Positions 36,403-45,023 of a DNA stretch of 64,000 nucleotides are shown piece by piece. Source of the stretch: Chlorobium ferrooxidans DSM 13031 (GTDB taxonomy: Bacteria; Bacteroidota; Chlorobiia; Chlorobiales; Chlorobiaceae). The translations under genes and the position numbers were made by a program. The first letter of the stretch is position 1. Every line of letters begins with the position of its first letter. Where the stretch lies: the NCBI RefSeq assembly GCF_000168715.1, contig NZ_AASE01000002.1, positions 124,001 to 188,000 of the forward strand, given 5' to 3'. Below the pieces are notes generated by a model. The model did no database searches, was not told the DNA's origin, and saw only the letters and a program-made list of their open reading frames with translations.

Positions 36403-37140
36403 TTACAATGATTTGAGTTTTCTTGCCAGAGTTTCAGGCCATACCAGTGAAAGCCCTCCATCCACGTAAATATTCTGACCGTTCACAAATGCGGCTGCCG
36501 GGCTGCACAGGAATGCTATCACATTGGCACTGTCTTCAGCTGTGGCCATCCGTCCAAGGGGTATGATCTCCTCATACAGCGCAAGCAGCTCTGTGTTATT
36601 GAGATAAAAATCTTTTGACTCTTTTTTGAGGAATGTAAAGGGTGTTACCGCATTGGTTCTGATGCCCTTGCCGCCAAGATTCACTGCATAGTAGCGCGCC
36701 ATATGATTCATTCCGGCTTTTCCGATATGGTAGCTGACAGGCTGACCTTCGCCTACCCGATCACCGAATACCGAACTGACAAAAACTATACCGCAGTCTC
36801 CCCCCTTGACGAAACGATCCTGCAGATACTCGACAGCAAACTTTGATGCCGTAAGGGAGACGTCAATCTCGCCGGTCCAGGCATCTCCGCTGCCCCGGTA
36901 TCGCTGACAGAATATCAGATAGTTGACCTCTCCGCTCTGCAGGATGCAGCCCTCCAGGGCATGCTGCAAAGCAGTCGTATCGGCAATGTCAGCCGTATAG
37001 TAGTTCACCCCCTCAACCTCTTCAGCGAGTGGAGGCCGGTTTCGGCTCACCACCGATATCTGATCACCCCTGAGCTTCATCTGCTGAGCAACAACACGTC
37101 CTAACCCCTTGCTTCCTCCGATAATGATTGCGTGTGTCAT
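36403..37140 (-). CDS. Short-chain dehydrogenase/reductase
   Basis: The 245-residue classical SDR has IIGGSKGLGRVVAQ at the N-terminus (cofactor site), FVSSVFGD with the catalytic Ser, and YHIGK for the Tyr-Lys pair. INVDGG-type C-terminal sequence is represented by NIYVDGGLSL. It probably reduces a keto-sugar or related carbonyl intermediate. It overlaps the WbuC-like cupin gene by 4 nt, and the two likely work in sequence. Confidence 0.9.
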   Translation of the reverse strand: MTHAIIIGGSKGLGRVVAQQMKLRGDQISVVSRNRPPLAEEVEGVNYYTADIADTTALQHALEGCILQSGEVNYLIFCQRYRGSGDAWTGEIDVSLTASKFAVEYLQDRFVKGGDCGIVFVSSVFGDRVGEGQPVSYHIGKAGMNHMARYYAVNLGGKGIRTNAVTPFTFLKKESKDFYLNNTELLALYEEIIPLGRMATAEDSANVIAFLCSPAAAFVNGQNIYVDGGLSLVWPETLARKLKSL

Positions 37141-37700
37141 GGTAGTGTATTGGATTTCTTCCCGCGGCCATAATTCCGCGCCGCAACAAGCTGTTTAACC
37201 CCTTCAATGTAAGCGCACGCGTCATCAACAGCGCTCTCCGGAGGGGCAAAAGAGGCCTGAATCGTTTCATTGGCTCTGAATGGTCCGGAGGTAACCTCGT
37301 GGACAACCAGAAAATCAGTGTGAATCAATATGGTATGGAAGAGGTTTTCTGAAATCCGGTAATAAAAGTTCCTTCCCGTTGACAGATCACCCAGCTCGAC
37401 AACATCGATAATATTGCCGGCCTCGTCAAATACCACCACATCCACTGAGCCTTCGACAATATGAAAAGACTCGGCTTTTCCCGGATGACGGTGGGGATGG
37501 ATATAGCTTTCTGCTGATATGGCAATCAGCATCTCATGCACGGCATCCTCATTTGAACGATGAGTGCAGATCCTTGCCCGCTTCCGCACGCTCAGGGCCG
37601 CATGATGCTTCAGAAAGGAGATCTGCCTGGTTCCAAGCCTTACAACGGAGCCCTCTGCCGCAAACACTCCGTCACCGATTTTTTTTATCACACTCTTCAT
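37137..37700 (-). CDS. WbuC-like cupin protein
   Basis: The 187-residue protein has RARICTHRSNEDAVHEMLIA, then YIHPHRHPGKAESFHIVEG (metal ligands), VVVFDEAGNI, and a C-terminal half in which the second cupin motif is present. It matches the WbuC family found in many O-antigen loci. The family's reaction is not established. It overlaps genes on both sides by 4 nt, so it is firmly part of this operon segment. Confidence 0.85.
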   Translation of the reverse strand: MKSVIKKIGDGVFAAEGSVVRLGTRQISFLKHHAALSVRKRARICTHRSNEDAVHEMLIAISAESYIHPHRHPGKAESFHIVEGSVDVVVFDEAGNIIDVVELGDLSTGRNFYYRISENLFHTILIHTDFLVVHEVTSGPFRANETIQASFAPPESAVDDACAYIEGVKQLVAARNYGRGKKSNTLP

Positions 37701-38908
37701 ATTGCCTCACGCTGAAAGGAGATCTGACTTTGAGTAAAGATCGAGCGGAACCGGCCGCCCTGTTCGAGATAGGCCTGCCGGGATTCGATGACTTTTTTTT
37801 CGCTTTCAGGGCTGAGCGACAGCAGACAGAGATCGATTTTTTTTTCAATCAGAGCAGTGGAGGGGAGAACAGGCAGAGCGGAGCCCGGCATACACATTCC
37901 GATTTTGTGGGGATTGTCATCAACGACACAGCAGACAAGCTCCCTGAGATCGAAAAAATTCAAAAACTTTGCTGCCAGATGGCCTGCACCGAATATGGCA
38001 ACCCGTTTGCCCTCGCTCTTCAGCCGCTGCAGATATCGGCGGGTTCGTTCACCTGCTTCCGCAAAGTGATTACCGAAGTTGTAACCGAGCGCAATCTCCT
38101 CCGCTCCCGGTGCGCTCTGAAGCCGCTTACGGCTGGCGGGTCGAACAACCGCAAGCAGGGAATCTTCGAGCGGATAGTCATATTTCCGTGCAAAGAGAAG
38201 CTCAAAACCCGCATTCTGCATGAACCGGCCGAGTGTCTCCTCTGTAAAATAGGCGATGTGTTCTTCCCAGACAAAGCTGTAATCGAAGGAAGAGAGAAAG
38301 GTTTTGCTGCCCGGCACTTCAAACGCCAGAAATCCTGCGGGCTTGACCAGAACGGCAAGCGACTCCAGCAGGCGCAGCGGAGCATGTGCATGCTCAAGCA
38401 GATGACGGACAATCATGATGTCGGCCTGCCCGTACGTTTGAACCAGCCGGGCCGCCCGCCCGGGTGTAAGCGAAGACTGCACCGTCTCAAGACCCGACAG
38501 CGGATCCGTAATCCCCAGATCATCTTCTGCCGAAAAACGAAAGGTATTGTCAAACCCCAGACGGTTGAATCGGTCAAGAGTAGAGTCGTCCTTGTAGGTG
38601 AGCCCGACAATGCGGGCACCGGCATCCGAACGCACTATTGCCTTCAGATCCTGAACCATGCGGTCGAGATGACCTTCAGGCTCGTTATAGGTGATCCAGC
38701 TGTAATGCGAACGCACCATTGCCTCCGGCATCGGATTGATCAGCTGAACAAGGCCGCAGAGAGCACACTGGCCGACGGCAAGAGCATGAGTCTCAACCTG
38801 GTGACCGGACTCATGGTAAAAACGGTTACTCGGGGGCTGCTGACCGAAATCAAGAATTACTTTGACTTCAGCTCCGGAGCAGCTGATGCACTCTCTCATG
38901 CTTTTCAT
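37697..38908 (-). CDS. C-methyltransferase-like protein with altered SAM motif
   Basis: The 403 residues have the Cys-based N-terminal site (CISC near residue 6, CALC near 45) and the C-terminal helper domain (AIFGAGHLAAKFLN, CVVDDNPHKIGM) of TylC3-type methyltransferases. Where the two paralogues have GSNDG in motif I, this protein has IVGLTYKDDSTLDRF, so SAM binding may be lost or different. The start at ATG 38908 is chosen; an in-frame TTG at 38926 and an ATG at 38899 are alternatives. Confidence 0.75.
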   Translation of the reverse strand: MKSMRECISCSGAEVKVILDFGQQPPSNRFYHESGHQVETHALAVGQCALCGLVQLINPMPEAMVRSHYSWITYNEPEGHLDRMVQDLKAIVRSDAGARIVGLTYKDDSTLDRFNRLGFDNTFRFSAEDDLGITDPLSGLETVQSSLTPGRAARLVQTYGQADIMIVRHLLEHAHAPLRLLESLAVLVKPAGFLAFEVPGSKTFLSSFDYSFVWEEHIAYFTEETLGRFMQNAGFELLFARKYDYPLEDSLLAVVRPASRKRLQSAPGAEEIALGYNFGNHFAEAGERTRRYLQRLKSEGKRVAIFGAGHLAAKFLNFFDLRELVCCVVDDNPHKIGMCMPGSALPVLPSTALIEKKIDLCLLSLSPESEKKVIESRQAYLEQGGRFRSIFTQSQISFQREAI

Positions 38909-38926
38909 TCCAGCTCTGTTCAACAA

Positions 38927-40009
38927 TCAGGAAGCCGAAGCATCAAAACTGATCATACAGCGTCCGGCAATTTTGCCGCTGCGCATATCGCTGACAGCTG
39001 TATTGATCTCGTCAAGGCTGTAGGTATCTGTGATCAATGGTGTCAGGGGTAATTTCCCGTTACGGAACAGACCGAGATAACGCGGAATATCGGTTTGCGG
39101 ATTGGCCTCTCCGCCATGGGAACCGCTCAGCCCTTTGCCGAAGTGGAGCGGCAGGGAGTAGATATTGATGTTACTGCCCTTCCGGGGCACTCCGACCAGG
39201 GTTACCCTGCCCTGCGGCTTGGTGATCTGGTAGCCCATCTCGATGATCGCTGGCTGACCGGTATTATCTATAAAAACATCCACTCCCGCATTGCCCGTAA
39301 TATCAAGTATCATCTGACGAGCATCACCGTTGCGACTGTTGATGATGTGCGTGGCGCCCATCTGTGTCGCCAGCTGAAGTTTGTTGTCGAACATATCGAC
39401 CGCAATAATCGGGTATGCGGAAACCAGTGATGCCGCCTGTACGATGCTCAGGCCAATGCCGCCAGCTCCGAAAACCACAACTGACTCGCCGATCTGCACT
39501 TTGGCATTATTTTGCACCACGCCAAAACCGGTTGTGACGGCGCAGCCGAAAAGGGCTGCAACTTCAAGATTGCTGTCGGCGGGAATCGCTGTTACGCGGT
39601 TTTCGGACACAACTGCATATTCGTTAAACGTCGTTACCCAGCCGGCATTGACCCGCTTTCCCTCCCAGTGATATACGGGCGGTTCAGCCTCGATACCGGG
39701 ACCCTTGCGCCAGTGCAGTACAACCCTGTCGCCCGGCCTGACATGCCTGACACCGGGACCGATGGCGGTTACCGTGCCGGAGGCCTCATGTCCGAGCAGG
39801 TGGGGGAGATATTTGTCCTCTCCCTTGGCGCCGTCAATTTCGCCGAGCTGCGAGCCGCAGATGCCGCTGAAATGAATTTTAACCAGTACCTGTCCGATCT
39901 CCAGTTGAGCGGGCATGGTGATTTCGGCCACGATCAGGGGCGACTTGAGTTCGGTCAGAACTGCCGCCTTCATGGTTTTTGGTATGACTGTCATAGTTGC
40001 CTGACTCAT
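38927..40009 (-). CDS. Zinc-dependent alcohol dehydrogenase (MDR family)
   Basis: The 360 residues have GICGSQ (zinc ligand C51), GHEASG (H74, E75), FGCAVTTGFGVV near the third ligand and the Rossmann motif VFGAGGIGLS. The four-Cys structural zinc loop that normally follows the GDRVV segment is absent and replaced by HWRKGPGIEAEPP. It would oxidise or reduce a sugar or polyol intermediate of this module. It has a 4-nt overlap with the upstream methyltransferase gene (40006). Confidence 0.88.
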   Translation of the reverse strand: MSQATMTVIPKTMKAAVLTELKSPLIVAEITMPAQLEIGQVLVKIHFSGICGSQLGEIDGAKGEDKYLPHLLGHEASGTVTAIGPGVRHVRPGDRVVLHWRKGPGIEAEPPVYHWEGKRVNAGWVTTFNEYAVVSENRVTAIPADSNLEVAALFGCAVTTGFGVVQNNAKVQIGESVVVFGAGGIGLSIVQAASLVSAYPIIAVDMFDNKLQLATQMGATHIINSRNGDARQMILDITGNAGVDVFIDNTGQPAIIEMGYQITKPQGRVTLVGVPRKGSNINIYSLPLHFGKGLSGSHGGEANPQTDIPRYLGLFRNGKLPLTPLITDTYSLDEINTAVSDMRSGKIAGRCMISFDASAS

Positions 40010-40677
40010 TCGAAATAGATGAAAGAGTGATCACCGCTGTATCCGGTATGCTCAAACCACCACTCCCACTCTTCGGGGGTGTTGAAGGCTTCGCAGGTCA
40101 CCTGCCAGTAAAGCAGATTGGCTTTTTCCTCTTCATTGCGGTATGACTCGACACAAATATACTTATTCTTTTTACTGACGCGCTCAATCTCGCGCAGCGC
40201 CTTGTCAAGATCATAGCAATAGAGGTTGTGCAGCGTTGTGATCGAGTAGACAAAATCGAAATAGTTGTCAGGGTAGGGCAGTGAAGTTGCATTGCCGACT
40301 GTAAGTCGATCTTTGATCTCCTCTTTGGCATTTTCAATTGCGTATCGGGAGATATCAATGCCGCTGAGCTCCAGACCGGGAACCACCCTGGTGAAGTCGT
40401 AGAGCAGAAACCCCTTGCCGCAGCCGACATCAAGTATCCTGTCACCCTCTTTGAGGCCGTAGTGCTCAACCATTGCCCTTGCCACCTTCTCCCATCGGCC
40501 TTCCATATAGCGATAACCGCCATAGCAGATCTTGCGGTCACCATCCCAGTAGTCAAAGTCCCACTTTTTGGCAAGTTCTGCCGCTTTCGCCTTGGGGTAG
40601 TCCGGATCATTGACCCTGGCGAGATAGTCCCGCGGGGTGCTTTTATGAATTGCCGACAGTAAATCGATATAGGCCAT
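40006..40677 (-). CDS. Class I SAM-dependent methyltransferase
   Basis: The 223-residue protein has RILDVGCGKGFLLYDF (motif I, near 82), GIDISRYAIENAK, VGNATSLPYPDNYFDFVYSI and a FEHTGYSGDHSF ending. The N-terminus (IHKSTPRDYLARV) is unusually specific, so this is probably a dedicated enzyme of the transketolase/dehydrogenase module rather than a general one. The target is unknown. Confidence 0.85.
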   Translation of the reverse strand: MAYIDLLSAIHKSTPRDYLARVNDPDYPKAKAAELAKKWDFDYWDGDRKICYGGYRYMEGRWEKVARAMVEHYGLKEGDRILDVGCGKGFLLYDFTRVVPGLELSGIDISRYAIENAKEEIKDRLTVGNATSLPYPDNYFDFVYSITTLHNLYCYDLDKALREIERVSKKNKYICVESYRNEEEKANLLYWQVTCEAFNTPEEWEWWFEHTGYSGDHSFIYFE

Positions 40678-40687
40678 GACTCATTAT

Positions 40688-41698
40688 TCAGGTTAAAATT
40701 GCAAGATGCTCACTGTAGTACCGTTTTGACTTCACAAGCTGAAGATCAAGCATGCCTTCTGACTCAACTCCTGCATGGAGTCGCCGGTTCCGAGCCTCCT
40801 CTCTGAACTCATTCAGCAAAATTCCGCACCACTTCAGACGATGAAACGGCAGAAGCAGCTCGACACGGGCAGAGAGCGAACCGGACAACGGAAGGGAAAT
40901 ACCCAGCTCTTCGGTGAACTGCCGGGCCTGAATTGCCGATACAGGAAGCTCCGGCTGACAGATAAAATCACAGATAAGCTTGGCCGGATCATCCCATCCG
41001 GCATATTCAAAATCAAGAAAAGAGAGCGCTCCATTCAGCTCAAGCGTATTGTGAAATCCGAAATCGGAGGGCGAGAGTATCCGCTCTTCAGGCGATAGCG
41101 GTTCGGCCAGCTGCGATGGCGATCGCTGTGCCGAAACTCTGGCTTTCAACCGTTCATATAATGGACGGAGCCTCTCCTTTACAAACCGGCAGGCTTCGGC
41201 CTCCACCCCGCTTTCAGGGCTGAGAGCGGCAAGCAAACGATCAATTCGGGTTTCAGCGAGCCTGATATGACCCTGCTGGCTGAAACAGGCGTCTGCCGCC
41301 GGAAGAAGTGACCGGGCTGCAGCTGAGTTTCGAAAGCTGTTGATGTTTCCGATGAAGTCAGCAGCCTGCGTGATATGGCGGGCAGTGACGATCTCCGGAC
41401 GTTTTCCCGGGAGAAAGGAGTAGAGGGCTGCGTGCAGTGACTGATTTATCCCAAGAGGCCGAGAGACTCCGGCAACTCCGGCATTGTTCAGAAACGTCAG
41501 AAAGCCGAACTCTGCAGCAAGACGGTCACGCTTGTCTCTGCCCTGCTGAAAGTAGTGCTTGACAATCCACTTCTTTCGGCCTTTTCCAATCAGCAGAACC
41601 TCGCTGTTGCGACCGCTCCGGACCGGATTGAGCGTGAACGGCGCCTCTATGCCAAACCGGGCACAGAAGAGTTCAAGTGACTCCATGGCAAAACTCAT
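40688..41698 (-). CDS. APH/choline-kinase-fold phosphotransferase
   Basis: The 336-residue protein has NPVRSGRNSEVLLI for the nucleotide loop, WIVKHYF with the conserved Lys, SPSDFGFHNTL as a variant catalytic loop (D and N retained, His-Gly replaced) and FLDFEYAGWDDP as the metal-binding loop. It should phosphorylate a small sugar-like molecule. The start at ATG 41698 shares one base with the HAD gene stop (TGATG), which is why the longer frame to 41734 is not used. Kinase next to phosphatase, isomerase and transketolase suggests one sugar-phosphate pathway. Confidence 0.82.
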   Translation of the reverse strand: MSFAMESLELFCARFGIEAPFTLNPVRSGRNSEVLLIGKGRKKWIVKHYFQQGRDKRDRLAAEFGFLTFLNNAGVAGVSRPLGINQSLHAALYSFLPGKRPEIVTARHITQAADFIGNINSFRNSAAARSLLPAADACFSQQGHIRLAETRIDRLLAALSPESGVEAEACRFVKERLRPLYERLKARVSAQRSPSQLAEPLSPEERILSPSDFGFHNTLELNGALSFLDFEYAGWDDPAKLICDFICQPELPVSAIQARQFTEELGISLPLSGSLSARVELLLPFHRLKWCGILLNEFREEARNRRLHAGVESEGMLDLQLVKSKRYYSEHLAILT

Positions 41699-42300
41699 CA
41701 GGTCAGTTCGAGCAGGCGCGGCAGCTCCTGCCATGAAAACATAAGTTTCCCGCCGGTATAGGGTTCTGATTTTTTAGCGGGATCAAAGAGAATCTTTTCA
41801 ATACTCTCGGGAAGCATTGCAAGAATTTCCGGCAGATCATCAACATAGTGAGTACATCCAAGAGCCAGAATACGGGCAACCTTTGCCTCTTTGGTCTCTT
41901 CAAAAAAGACCTGATTCTCCGCCCATCCCAGCCCTTCCGGATCGTAAAATCCCTGCTCAGCAAGCCAGCCTGCGGCTGCAGCATGAAGGTCCCATGGTTC
42001 GCCGATATAGGGCGTTCGGGTTTTATGGCTTACGATGCACATCGGAACCCCTCTTTGTGCAAGCATCCCGAGTGCAGCATGCATCCCTTCAAAGGGTTCA
42101 GCATCAAGTATACGACGGCCGTATACCTCACCCTGAAGGCGGGTCCACTCATCTTCCATCCCTTTCTGACGCAGATAATCACGCACCGCATTTTTTTGAC
42201 GGGCAATCACCTCCGGAATCAGCAGCTTATCAAGCGCAGCCTGATAGAAAAGCTCGTCGTAGCTTATGAGTGTATTGTCGAAGTCAAGACCAAGGCGCAT
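41698..42300 (-). CDS. HAD-family hydrolase
   Basis: The 200 residues start LGLDFDNTLISYDE (nucleophile D6, D8), have CIVSHKTRTPYIG for motif II and HYVDDLPEIL for the acidic motif IV. An alpha-helical insertion at about 20-75 forms a small cap. It is probably a sugar-phosphate phosphatase. It is coupled to the kinase gene (one-base overlap) and overlaps the transketolase C gene by 17 nt. Confidence 0.82.
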   Translation of the reverse strand: MRLGLDFDNTLISYDELFYQAALDKLLIPEVIARQKNAVRDYLRQKGMEDEWTRLQGEVYGRRILDAEPFEGMHAALGMLAQRGVPMCIVSHKTRTPYIGEPWDLHAAAAGWLAEQGFYDPEGLGWAENQVFFEETKEAKVARILALGCTHYVDDLPEILAMLPESIEKILFDPAKKSEPYTGGKLMFSWQELPRLLELT

Positions 42301-43225
42301 CAGGCTCTTGCAACCGGCTTAAGATCTGTTGCGAAATATTCTCCGAAGTCAAACCCACAGAAGCACGGGCTTCTCTCTGTTCGCCGCAGGCATAGAGAAA
42401 TCGATCCGGACCGCCAAAGCAGATCAGCTTGCGGAGATCAACCCTGTTAAGACTGCCCCATTCAAGCACAGCACTGCCGGCTCCGCCGATGAGCGAGTGC
42501 TCTTCAAGAACAATAACCAGTTTATGGAGGGAAAATATCCCGGCAAGCAGCTCTTCATCAAGCGGCTTGATGGTGTGAAGGCTTGCTACCATGGCGGATA
42601 CACCGTGATGATTGAGTTGTTCAGCACTTTGCAAAGCTGTGGCGAGCATGTTGCCGACACCAAGAATTGCAACATCGGAGCCATTGCGTATGGTGATCCC
42701 CCTGCCGATTCTGAAGTCCGGATCGGACGAATGGATAACCGGCTCCCCTTTTTTGCCCAGACGAATATAGGTCGGCCGCCCCAGCCGCAAGGCATCATGC
42801 AGGGCGAGCCGCACTTCCACGGGATCTGCAGGGCAGACAATATGCATGTTCGGCAGTGTGCGCAAAATCGCAATATCTTCCATTGAGTGATGGGTGGCGC
42901 CAAGTCCGGCATAGGAGAGCCCTGATCCTGTGCCGACGACAATCACCGGCAGATCGGGATAGCAGATATCGAGCCGGATCTGTTCAAGGCATCGCACGGT
43001 ATTGAAGGGGGTGATCGTATAGGTTATCGGCCGCATCCCGGATGCTGCAAGACCTGAAGCAACTCCTGTCATGTTTGCTTCAGCAACGCCGCAATTATAA
43101 AACCGGTCGGGATGCCTTGCCTTGTAGCTGTCAAAGAGACGGTTCCCTATATCACCGGCAAGCATTACCAGCTCGGGATAGATGTCGCTTAATTCTGTAA
43201 CTGTCTTTGCAAAAACATTTCTCAT
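42284..43225 (-). CDS. Transketolase, C-terminal subunit
   Basis: The 313 residues correspond to the pyrimidine-binding and C-terminal domains of transketolase. The conserved catalytic Glu is in NCGVAEANMTGVASGLA, and GTGSGLSYAGLGATHHSMED is the typical following loop. It forms the active enzyme with the N-terminal subunit encoded at 43222, with which it overlaps by 4 nt. Split transketolases of this size recur in surface-polysaccharide loci and are distinct from the housekeeping single-chain enzyme. Confidence 0.92.
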   Translation of the reverse strand: MRNVFAKTVTELSDIYPELVMLAGDIGNRLFDSYKARHPDRFYNCGVAEANMTGVASGLAASGMRPITYTITPFNTVRCLEQIRLDICYPDLPVIVVGTGSGLSYAGLGATHHSMEDIAILRTLPNMHIVCPADPVEVRLALHDALRLGRPTYIRLGKKGEPVIHSSDPDFRIGRGITIRNGSDVAILGVGNMLATALQSAEQLNHHGVSAMVASLHTIKPLDEELLAGIFSLHKLVIVLEEHSLIGGAGSAVLEWGSLNRVDLRKLICFGGPDRFLYACGEQREARASVGLTSENISQQILSRLQEPDAPWS

Positions 43226-44028
43226 AGTACACCCAGTTCTGCTTTTGCCAGTTGAACCTCTTCAGCCGTCGGAATCCGGTAGTGCCAGTTGTTGTCATCT
43301 TCCATAAAAGAGACCCCTTTGCCTTTTACGGTATGGGCAACAACCATTGTTGGTTTTTGCCTTGATGGCGATACATCCTGAACCGACTGAAGAATCTGCT
43401 GATGATCGTGACCGTCGATTTCATGAACTTCCCAGCCGAATGCCCTGAATTTATCAACCAGCGGATCAAGCGCAAGTACCTCCCTGCTGCGGCCTGTTGC
43501 CTGCCATTTATTGAAATCCACAAAGGCGCAAAGAGCGCCGAGACGGTTGGCCGCGGCAAACATGGATGCCTCCCAGACTGATCCTTCGTTGCACTCTCCG
43601 TCACTCATCAGAACAAAGGTCCGATATTGCTCTTTTTTGATATGTCCGGCCAGAGCGATGCCGCAGCCGCAGGGCAGGCCGTGACCCAGGGAGCCGGTTG
43701 CCGCTTCTACCCCCTCTAATTTCGGTGATGGATGCTCTTCAAGGAGAGAGCCTGCACGGCCGTAGCTTTCAAGCTGCTCTTCAGTCAGAAACCCCTTCCA
43801 GGCAAGCGCAGCATAGAGGGCTGTGGCGGCATGACCTTTGCTTAAAATGAAGCGGTCGCGATCTTTCCATCCGGGATTGAGCGGATCGAGCCTGAGCACG
43901 GAGTGATAGAGGACGGCTACGATATCCATGCAGGAGAGTGAGGATGCAAGATGAGCCGTACCGGCTGCATGCGACATCTCAACAACTCTGGCCCGGAAAC
44001 GGGCAGCCAGCTGGGTTGAATTGATCAT
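43222..44028 (-). CDS. Transketolase, N-terminal (ThDP-binding) subunit
   Basis: The 268 residues carry SKGHAATALYAAL, the EATGSLGHGLPCGCGIAL stretch, and the thiamine diphosphate motif SDGECNEGSVWEA ending in FVDFNKWQ. The first Gly of the usual GDG is Ser. It moves two-carbon ketol units between sugar phosphates. Together with the neighbouring SIS isomerase, kinase and HAD, it could build or reshape a C7 or longer sugar (inference). Confidence 0.92.
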   Translation of the reverse strand: MINSTQLAARFRARVVEMSHAAGTAHLASSLSCMDIVAVLYHSVLRLDPLNPGWKDRDRFILSKGHAATALYAALAWKGFLTEEQLESYGRAGSLLEEHPSPKLEGVEAATGSLGHGLPCGCGIALAGHIKKEQYRTFVLMSDGECNEGSVWEASMFAAANRLGALCAFVDFNKWQATGRSREVLALDPLVDKFRAFGWEVHEIDGHDHQQILQSVQDVSPSRQKPTMVVAHTVKGKGVSFMEDDNNWHYRIPTAEEVQLAKAELGVL

Positions 44029-44033
44029 CAGGT

Positions 44034-45020
44034 TCAGGGTTTGTGCTGGTAATCAAGCGGCTGCACTTTCAGCTCTTCGAAGTTCTTCCGAACCCAGGCT
44101 ATGCATGCATCAATACCCTGGTCAAGCCTTGTATGATCCTGCCAGCCGAGCTCCCGGCGAACCCTTGAACTGTCGAGATGATAGGCTGAGTCTTTGCCGA
44201 GACGTTCACCGACACATTCGACATGATCCTCAAACTTCACGTCGAGCTTGCGGCAGAGAAGCTCGACAAGCTCCCTGATTGAAATGACTTCATCAGTTGA
44301 GATGTGATAGGTCTGGCCGTCACGGCCATTCTGCATGATTCTCCATGTGGCATCGCAGACATCATCCATATAGATAAAGGAGCGCGTTGATACACCCCCG
44401 CCATGGAGCTGCAGTTTCCGGCCGAGCAGTATGCATAAAATGGTACGCGGTATGATGCGGTAGAGCTGCTGGCCCGGGCCGTATACATTAGCTGCACGGG
44501 TGGTAACAACGGGAAAACCGTAGACCGCGCGGAAGGTCCGCAGGCTCATGTCAGCCGCCGCACGGGATACCGCATAGGGTGTTGTTGGATTGAAAGGAAA
44601 ATCCTCACTGACAAAGCCGCTGCAGCTGCCGTAGACCTCCGGGGTTGAAACATGGACATATCGGCGGAGAAAATCGACTTTTCTTAATTCGTCATGAAAT
44701 TTTACCGTTGAGACCGTATTTGTCATGAACCAGTCTCCCGGATTCTGCCAGCTCTCGCCGACCATGCTCTGGGCGGCAAAGTTGACCACATAGGCAGGCC
44801 TCCTCTCCCTTAGAAGCCGGGTGATCTCATCCAGATGCCGGTTTAAGTCCAGTTGATAAAAGCTGAAATTTGAGTGGTCGTGCCATTTATAGGGGAGAAA
44901 TGCATCAACCGGCTCCGGCGACCGGCTGACGCCGATAACCTGCGCACCCTGCTGAAGGGCGTAATCGGCAAATGTTGCACCTGAAAAGGAGTTGCTTCCA
45001 ACGATTAAAACGGTATCCAT
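44034..45020 (-). CDS. Extended SDR, RmlB-like, with YxxxR in place of YxxxK
   Basis: The 328-residue protein follows the NDP-sugar 4,6-dehydratase family: IVGSNSFSGATFADY at the cofactor site, STPEVYGS, TRAANVYGPGQQLYRIIPR and STRSFIYMDDV. The active-site pair reads Y149-A-V-S-R153, so the catalytic Lys is Arg (codon CGT). All other SDRs in the window have YxxxK. It may be a dehydratase with altered chemistry or an epimerase. It sits 5 bp from the transketolase pair and 3 bp from the SIS gene. Confidence 0.85.
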   Translation of the reverse strand: MDTVLIVGSNSFSGATFADYALQQGAQVIGVSRSPEPVDAFLPYKWHDHSNFSFYQLDLNRHLDEITRLLRERRPAYVVNFAAQSMVGESWQNPGDWFMTNTVSTVKFHDELRKVDFLRRYVHVSTPEVYGSCSGFVSEDFPFNPTTPYAVSRAAADMSLRTFRAVYGFPVVTTRAANVYGPGQQLYRIIPRTILCILLGRKLQLHGGGVSTRSFIYMDDVCDATWRIMQNGRDGQTYHISTDEVISIRELVELLCRKLDVKFEDHVECVGERLGKDSAYHLDSSRVRRELGWQDHTRLDQGIDACIAWVRKNFEELKVQPLDYQHKP

Positions 45021-45023
45021 AAA

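Noticed and set aside
37553-39052. 499-codon open frame on the + strand
   Set aside because: It lies antisense to the methyltransferase and cupin genes, has no recognisable domain and is a shadow of their codon use.
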